Source: Folioceros fuciformis
Lineage: Eukaryota; Anthocerotophyta; Anthocerotopsida; Anthocerotales
Assembly: GCA_049999805.1 (NCBI GenBank)
Contig: JBNGIO010006237.1
Coordinates: forward strand, 42,852 to 106,851
DNA length: 64,000 nucleotides
Direction: 5' to 3'
Shown here piece by piece: positions 59,321 through 64,000 of this stretch (the first letter of the stretch is position 1; each line of letters begins with the position of its first letter). The notes below the pieces were generated by a model. The model did no database searches, was not told the origin of the DNA, and saw only the letters and a program-made list of their open reading frames with translations. The position numbers and the translations under genes were made by a program.

Positions 59321-62300
59321 TCAATCAGCCTTCAATTTCCCCCTCCGATAACGCCGGAATATTTCCTTCAAAACTGCGACGAGGACGTGCGACAGCACCG
59401 GTACGAAGAACGGCTGCAGGAATAACGACGCCAGTGTGAGGCAACGGAGGAGGAAGCGCAACCGGCATGCAGCGGAAGGCAGACTCACAGTGTAAATTGC
59501 CAAATGATGTTCCAAGGGGAAGTACTGTAAAGACATGAAGGACGGCTGGAAAAATGCGTCCTCTGCTAATGCCCTTGCCCGCCTGACCGCATCTGGTCAG
59601 GACAGCAAGCAACATGACGTTACGGTAAGTATAGGTTTGCTCTACGGGACAGGCAAACGACATGAAACGTGTACAAAATTTACCTCCTGTTGCAAAGTAG
59701 GCGCCCCTGGATGCTTGTGACCTTGCGGCGTTGGCAGCCTCAAGGGACATAGATACCTGTGGATGTTCAATGCGGATATTCAGCTGACTTCAGGTCATCG
59801 TCAGGGTAACCGCTAGCTAAAGTTTCAACAAGACCAGAAGCAGCACCTGTTCAGCAATCTCGTCCTCAATAACCATGTTTGGAAGAGACTGCACCTACAA
59901 GATAAACAAGTGGGGGCATAATTAAAGCATGCAAAATACTTGGTTCACCCTCTGGACATGTGCAAATCGCAGGGGTAGAACACTACCAGCTCGGACAGGG
60001 AGGTCAGTGTTGCTGCCGCAGCTAACTCATCCGCGGCAATACGTCTTCGCAGCAGCACGTCGATCTCCCTGAAGAGTGAAACACCAGTTAGATATGCTTG
60101 CAAAGCAGCAGCTGGCACACTAAGCTATTCTACATGCACGGACTCCATACCAATCAGCAATGCCAGTGGTGACGGCAGGGACATGGTCCAAGCCAGATGT
60201 GTTGTTGAATTCTAGGGATGGCAATCCGAAGAGAGCACGAAGTTGAGCCACAATGATTCCCATCAAGCCTTGCATATCCTGGATACACACAAGGGGCAAG
60301 GTCTGAGTGCCAACTTTCCGGATAGGATATCCTTAGAGGAGAGTGACAAATCACGGTAAATGCCACCTCGACATCAAGACGCCGGGGGGCAGGCTTGCTG
60401 CCTTGTCTCCCTGTTTCACACGTTGGGGGATTCCAGATCGTCACACCCCCCCATCCCTGCCACAGACAGAGCAACGTCAAAGCAAAGGCTGTGACACAGT
60501 GGCAAGTGCAAACACATGCATCGGAGAGGAAGCCATGGGAATCCAGAAAACGACTTTGATCATTCAAGTAGCTAAGCAAGCCGCAAGAGATGGGTGCTTA
60601 CAGGTGAGGTGAATCCATTTATCAACGATTGACCACTTGCATGCTTAATCCGAAGTGGACTTTCGTCCGAGGCAGGTATGTAGCTGCATGAGGCATAAAA
60701 CCACTGAGCGAGTCCTAGGCAACCTGCGAGCGTCATGACGAATACGAAACAAGGCACTGTACAAAGCTTATACTGAGCAGTACATCACAAAATGCAGGAG
60801 CTTCGACCGACCAACAGATGCCGTTGAGGAGTCCAGGGGCCACTCTCTAGAATTCACCTAAACAGTCAATCGTTGTTGTCAGGTGATTTGAACCAAAAAT
60901 ATGATAGCCTGGCAGGTTAGCCACTCACGAAAAAAGGAAGCTTGTCTGGAGTTAACGCGTAAGAACCCAAATTTGTATCCCAAGCTGCCTGGACTCCCTT
61001 GCGGGTATAGTGAAGGACCTGTAGACATGAAATCTGTGTCACTGAGTACTCAAATGTCGGTAAACTCCAGATATCATGTATGGAACAGCGCAAAAGTTCA
61101 GCACCAGGTTCCATGTTCTCGTCTTTGACTGACTGTTCATGCGGTTACCTGACTTTCAATGCTCATCATTCCCACAGGTGACATTGCCTTCACTATTGGC
61201 TTCAGGAATTGCATCTCCAGAGTCTTGAAATCCCTGGCCACTCCATAGTCCAAGGACTTCAGTAAATTTGTCAGATGCAGGCCTCAGATTGATGGTGTGC
61301 CAAACCCAAGCGGCTTATTTGACTTCCTCACCAGTCATAGATCCAGTCCTTCGGCTCTGCATTTAAAAGACTGAACGACAGTACAACTTTGCCATCTGCT
61401 CCAAGTGGCATGCTAACCACTTGGCCATGTTCCTCTACAGCCACATGTGCATTTCTTCTGTGGTCGAAATAGACATGAGCAATCTCGCGAATGAGAGGAA
61501 CGACATCAAAGTCTTTGGCCACAGATATCCAGGCATGACGATGCTTCCCGACGACCGCTGCTGACCTTGGCAGGTTGTTTCCACCAGTATCACTATCTGC
61601 AACCACCCACAGATAGTATTCATTGCACATGACGTCAGACCAAGTGAGAACAGATAGCAATGGCTAAAGATTAGGACTGTACCTTCCACATCAGATCTCA
61701 CTATGATAGAGTACTTCCCACCCTGATCTGGCCCTCCAGGATTGCTCGGGTCAAGCACAGAATATTTCCAAAGCAGTTCATCCAATTCGTGGTCAGTAGC
61801 TGTTCTGAAAGCACGGTCCATGGGCGCACCGGCCAGACCACAAGGCCAGACAACAAAACCCTCATGTTCCCCAGTTCTGCGGCAGCCGAGATGAGAGTCG
61901 ACACTAACTAGTAGCTTGAAGCCAGAGCCACACGTGTCGACAGCAGAATGCAGAGAAGCTAATATGTCCTCCCGGACACTAGCGGCCCATGCCTCCAATT
62001 GTGCAGCTGCTGCAGAACCCCCTTTTACAATGAAGATTACGTGCAAATGGCAAGGAAGAAGAAGCGGTTGAGACGAAACATTCTCCGAGTGTTCCTTAAT
62101 AACGGCGAAAGGAATTGGTGATCGATGGATCTCTGTAGTCCACCACCACACAGGAATTCCTGCGGTTGCAACAACGAGTCCACCACCTTAACACAGATAG
62201 TGTACCAAAAGCATTTGGAGGGAGTTTGAACTGGCAGCTCACCTGAAATGAAAGCAAGAAGAATCGAAATCGTCACCAGTAGACGCTTATGCCCCTGTCG

Positions 62301-62321
62301 TCGGCTTGTGCTGTCCGCCAT
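59321..62321 (-). CDS. PIGS: GPI transamidase subunit PIG-S
   Basis: Fourteen exons: 62321-62243, 62186-61683, 61596-61332, 61233-61149, 61018-60929, 60857-60784, 60683-60602, 60456-60367, 60278-60151, 60068-59987, 59894-59847, 59756-59684, 59562-59489 and 59413-59321; 588 residues, phases consistent throughout. An N-terminal membrane anchor (RLLVTISILLAFIS) leads to the hallmark GIPVWWWTTEIHRSPIPF. The lumenal domain has MPLGADGKVVLSFSLLNAEP followed by KDWIYDW, GWGGVTIWNPP and AFFQPSFMSLQYFPLEHHLA. A C-terminal anchor (PFFVPVLSHVLVAVL) precedes a basic cytosolic tail. PIG-S belongs to the ER complex that attaches GPI anchors to proteins. G6PDH follows on the same strand 222 bases after its stop. 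Confidence 0.93.
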
Positions 62322-62424
62322 AGGCTTCAGGCGAAAGGTCGAAGAGCAGTGCAGCAGGTATGTCTTTGTTTTGAGACTTAAAAGGTAACTTTTATTGGAA
62401 AATATAGCACACATTACCCAAGTA

Positions 62425-62498
62425 GACCGCATAGCGCAGTGGATTAGCGCGTTGGACTTCGGATCCAAAGGTCGTGGGTTCGAATCCCATTGTGGTCG
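62425..62498 (+). tRNA. tRNA-Arg, anticodon TCG
   Basis: A 74-base cloverleaf folds fully. The acceptor stem is GACCGCA/TGTGGTC with one G-T pair. The D arm is GCGC/GCGC, the anticodon stem TTGGA/TCCAA with loop CTTCGGA (anticodon TCG at 62459-62461), and the T arm GTGGG/CCCAT with loop TTCGAAT, then discriminator G. No intron, and CCA is not encoded, as expected for a nuclear gene. It reads codon CGA (and possibly CGN). The internal A and B boxes TAGCGCAGTGG and GGTTCGAATCC are intact. Confidence 0.95.
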
Positions 62499-64000
62499 AC
62501 CCGTGATTGTCGACTCAAATCGTCCCCCCTGCTGATGGGAGGTTTTCCCCCTCATGAAGGTCGACACTTCTTAAGTCCCGTGCGTATACTGCTATATCTC
62601 TTGCACTGAACATTCCTTTTACCATTGCATGTTATTCTTGCACTTTTGCATGTTTTTGGTTTTGGTAATCCTATTTGGTTGTATATTAAGTATTTAGTCA
62701 CCTGTTCCTTTAATTTTTGGAAATTCCCCGGTGAGTGTGAACCCTGGAACGGTAACGCGGGCACTCAGGCGTACAGCGCTCGTCGATTCTGTAAAAATGT
62801 GTCGGGCGGGGCTTCCGAACAACAGCCTGTGTGAAATGGGCGCAGAAGGGTGTGAGAGAGAAAAGTCACAATCCCCGCTGGATCATTCTGAAGTGCATGC
62901 CACCAACTCTTAAAGGAGGTGAAAGTCCCAGTCCACAAGAGCGCCTACCGCCACCTAGCGGGATGTCCTTGGACTACGTCTAAGCATCCGATGTCTCCCG
63001 TTCTCTCCATGTGTTCTGGCCGGAAGGTAGTGAAGCAATCGCAAGCGCTTCCAGCCCTCCGTCTGTGCTACAGCCGCAATGAGTGTGAAGTGCCTCTCAT
63101 GGCCACCTAATTGCAGCTTACCATGTGCGGCATATACGGCAGATGGACATTGCTCTCAGCCCACCGTCCTGTGAGCTCCACTGTCGCCAGTGCGCAGCCT
63201 AGGTACGGGCTACGGTGAAGCAAACAGCTACCACGCGCACCTTGCAGAAGCGTGAGACAGCGAAGCCAGCAAGGCGCTACAGCTCGAGTCGCTGCTGTCT
63301 GATGGACTCTCTTAGCAGCAGATTACGACATGAGAGACTGCCGAACGTTCTCCAAACCCCCTGTGACTGTCACCAATGGTTCCGTCTCATTCCGAGACGC
63401 TAACTCGAACACGACTGGCTGGTACGACATTACACTGTCCAAACCCTCTCACTGGCTGCACTGACTCCCCCTTAATGCCAGACTCTAATGAGAAAACCGG
63501 TACATACGCACAGATGTACTTAGCTGGCATTTCCAACGTAACTATCCATTTCTCCCATGGATCGATTCTTGTGGAGGATTGCTGTGTAGTAACCACTTTC
63601 TTGCCACATCATATGTATGCAGCGGCCTGGTGGTACGTCCCAGGCTAAGAACTTCGATTCTTCGAGAGTGGTTTGTAAGTGTAGAACACGGTCAGCGCCA
63701 GTGTGAAGACTGTGGCAGAGGCAGTTGAAGAACTCACTTTGTGCCACCAGGAGAATTAGTAAGTAGCGGGTTCACACAGGAAGCGAGGCACCAGCGCCGC
63801 ATCATGATCTCTGCCAGTCAAAGTCTACATTGTTGACCCTGCGTAATTGCCTCCAATCCTGTTCAGAGGGACAGCCAAACCAACGCTCGACAGAGTGCCG
63901 GTAGAATTTACTGCAGCCCCTGCGAATAGGCGCTCACCTCACCGAGAGTTGTTCCGAATACGACTGTGAAGCAACAACAAAGACGGAACGCTTAGCCTAA
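62499..64000. other. Window end, no gene recognised
   Basis: Only short overlapping frames. A run of T residues just after the tRNA that would serve as a Pol III terminator is weak ('ttttcccc' at 62543). The rest shows no domain, RNA or repeat that I can support. Confidence 0.4.

Noticed and set aside
60721-60857. PIG-S exon ending at TGCTCA/GTATAA
   Set aside because: It breaks phase with the next exon; ending at GAT/GTACTG gives the conserved FVIYIPAS joint.
62037-62567. Minus-strand frame of 176 residues containing a DSNPRP-type peptide
   Set aside because: The peptide is the reverse-strand translation of the tRNA-Arg gene, a well-known false protein; the rest overlaps PIG-S exons 1-2 and intron 1.

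Overview
This is a nuclear segment from a streptophyte that most likely makes flagellated sperm: a seed-free land plant (bryophyte, lycophyte or fern grade) or a close charophyte relative. Evidence is the plastid and plant-type genes (ClpR3, plastidic G6PDH, choline monooxygenase, SMO2, a chloroplast HAD-like protein), a ciliary gene (CFAP157), Ty1/copia and plant-type transposon relics, a PPR relic and a two-unit plant telomere motif (TTTAGGG). Genes are intron-rich, with mostly short GT-AG introns. Exon models below were built by hand from splice signals, reading phase and family similarity.

Layout. 1-4.4 kb: Ty1/copia 3' end with LTR, a decayed plant transposon ORF and a LINE-like fragment. 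6.7-8.0 kb: uncharacterised membrane protein (-). 9.7-11.6 kb: 2-oxoglutarate dioxygenase (-), interrupted by two 100-N gaps. 12.0-14.9 kb: nested terminal-inverted-repeat elements carrying GC-rich cargo, including a PfkB-kinase fragment. 16.1-18.0 kb: chloroplast HAD-like protein (-). 19.4-21.1 kb: CFAP157 (+). 21.4-23.2 kb: ClpR3 (+). 23.4-25.6 kb: choline monooxygenase (-), head-to-head with a SCY1-like pseudokinase (+, 26.1-31.0 kb). 31.1-38.8 kb: AT-rich block of MITE, PPR and DDE-transposase relics plus satellites. 39.1-40.5 kb: SMO2 (+). 41.7-46.4 kb: NSF (+). 47.9-48.4 kb: ribosomal protein bS21 (-). 48.7-49.3 kb: HAD hydrolase pseudogene (+). 49.5-50.3 kb: membrane protein (-). 53.2-55.4 kb: alanine-glyoxylate aminotransferase 2 (+). 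56.4-59.1 kb: plastidic G6PDH (-). 59.3-62.3 kb: PIG-S (-). 62.4 kb: tRNA-Arg(UCG) (+). 62.5-64.0 kb: nothing recognised.

The genes are mostly single-copy housekeeping functions: plastid proteolysis, plastid NADPH supply, glycine betaine synthesis, sterol demethylation, vesicle fusion, COPI/Golgi traffic, GPI-anchor attachment, photorespiratory-type transamination and organellar translation. They do not form one pathway. The least ordinary parts are the gene-capturing inverted-repeat elements at 12-15 kb, a telomere-like insertion inside the copia polymerase gene, three assembly gaps flanked by exact duplicates, and catalytic-site departures in the HAD-like protein and in the NSF D2 domain.
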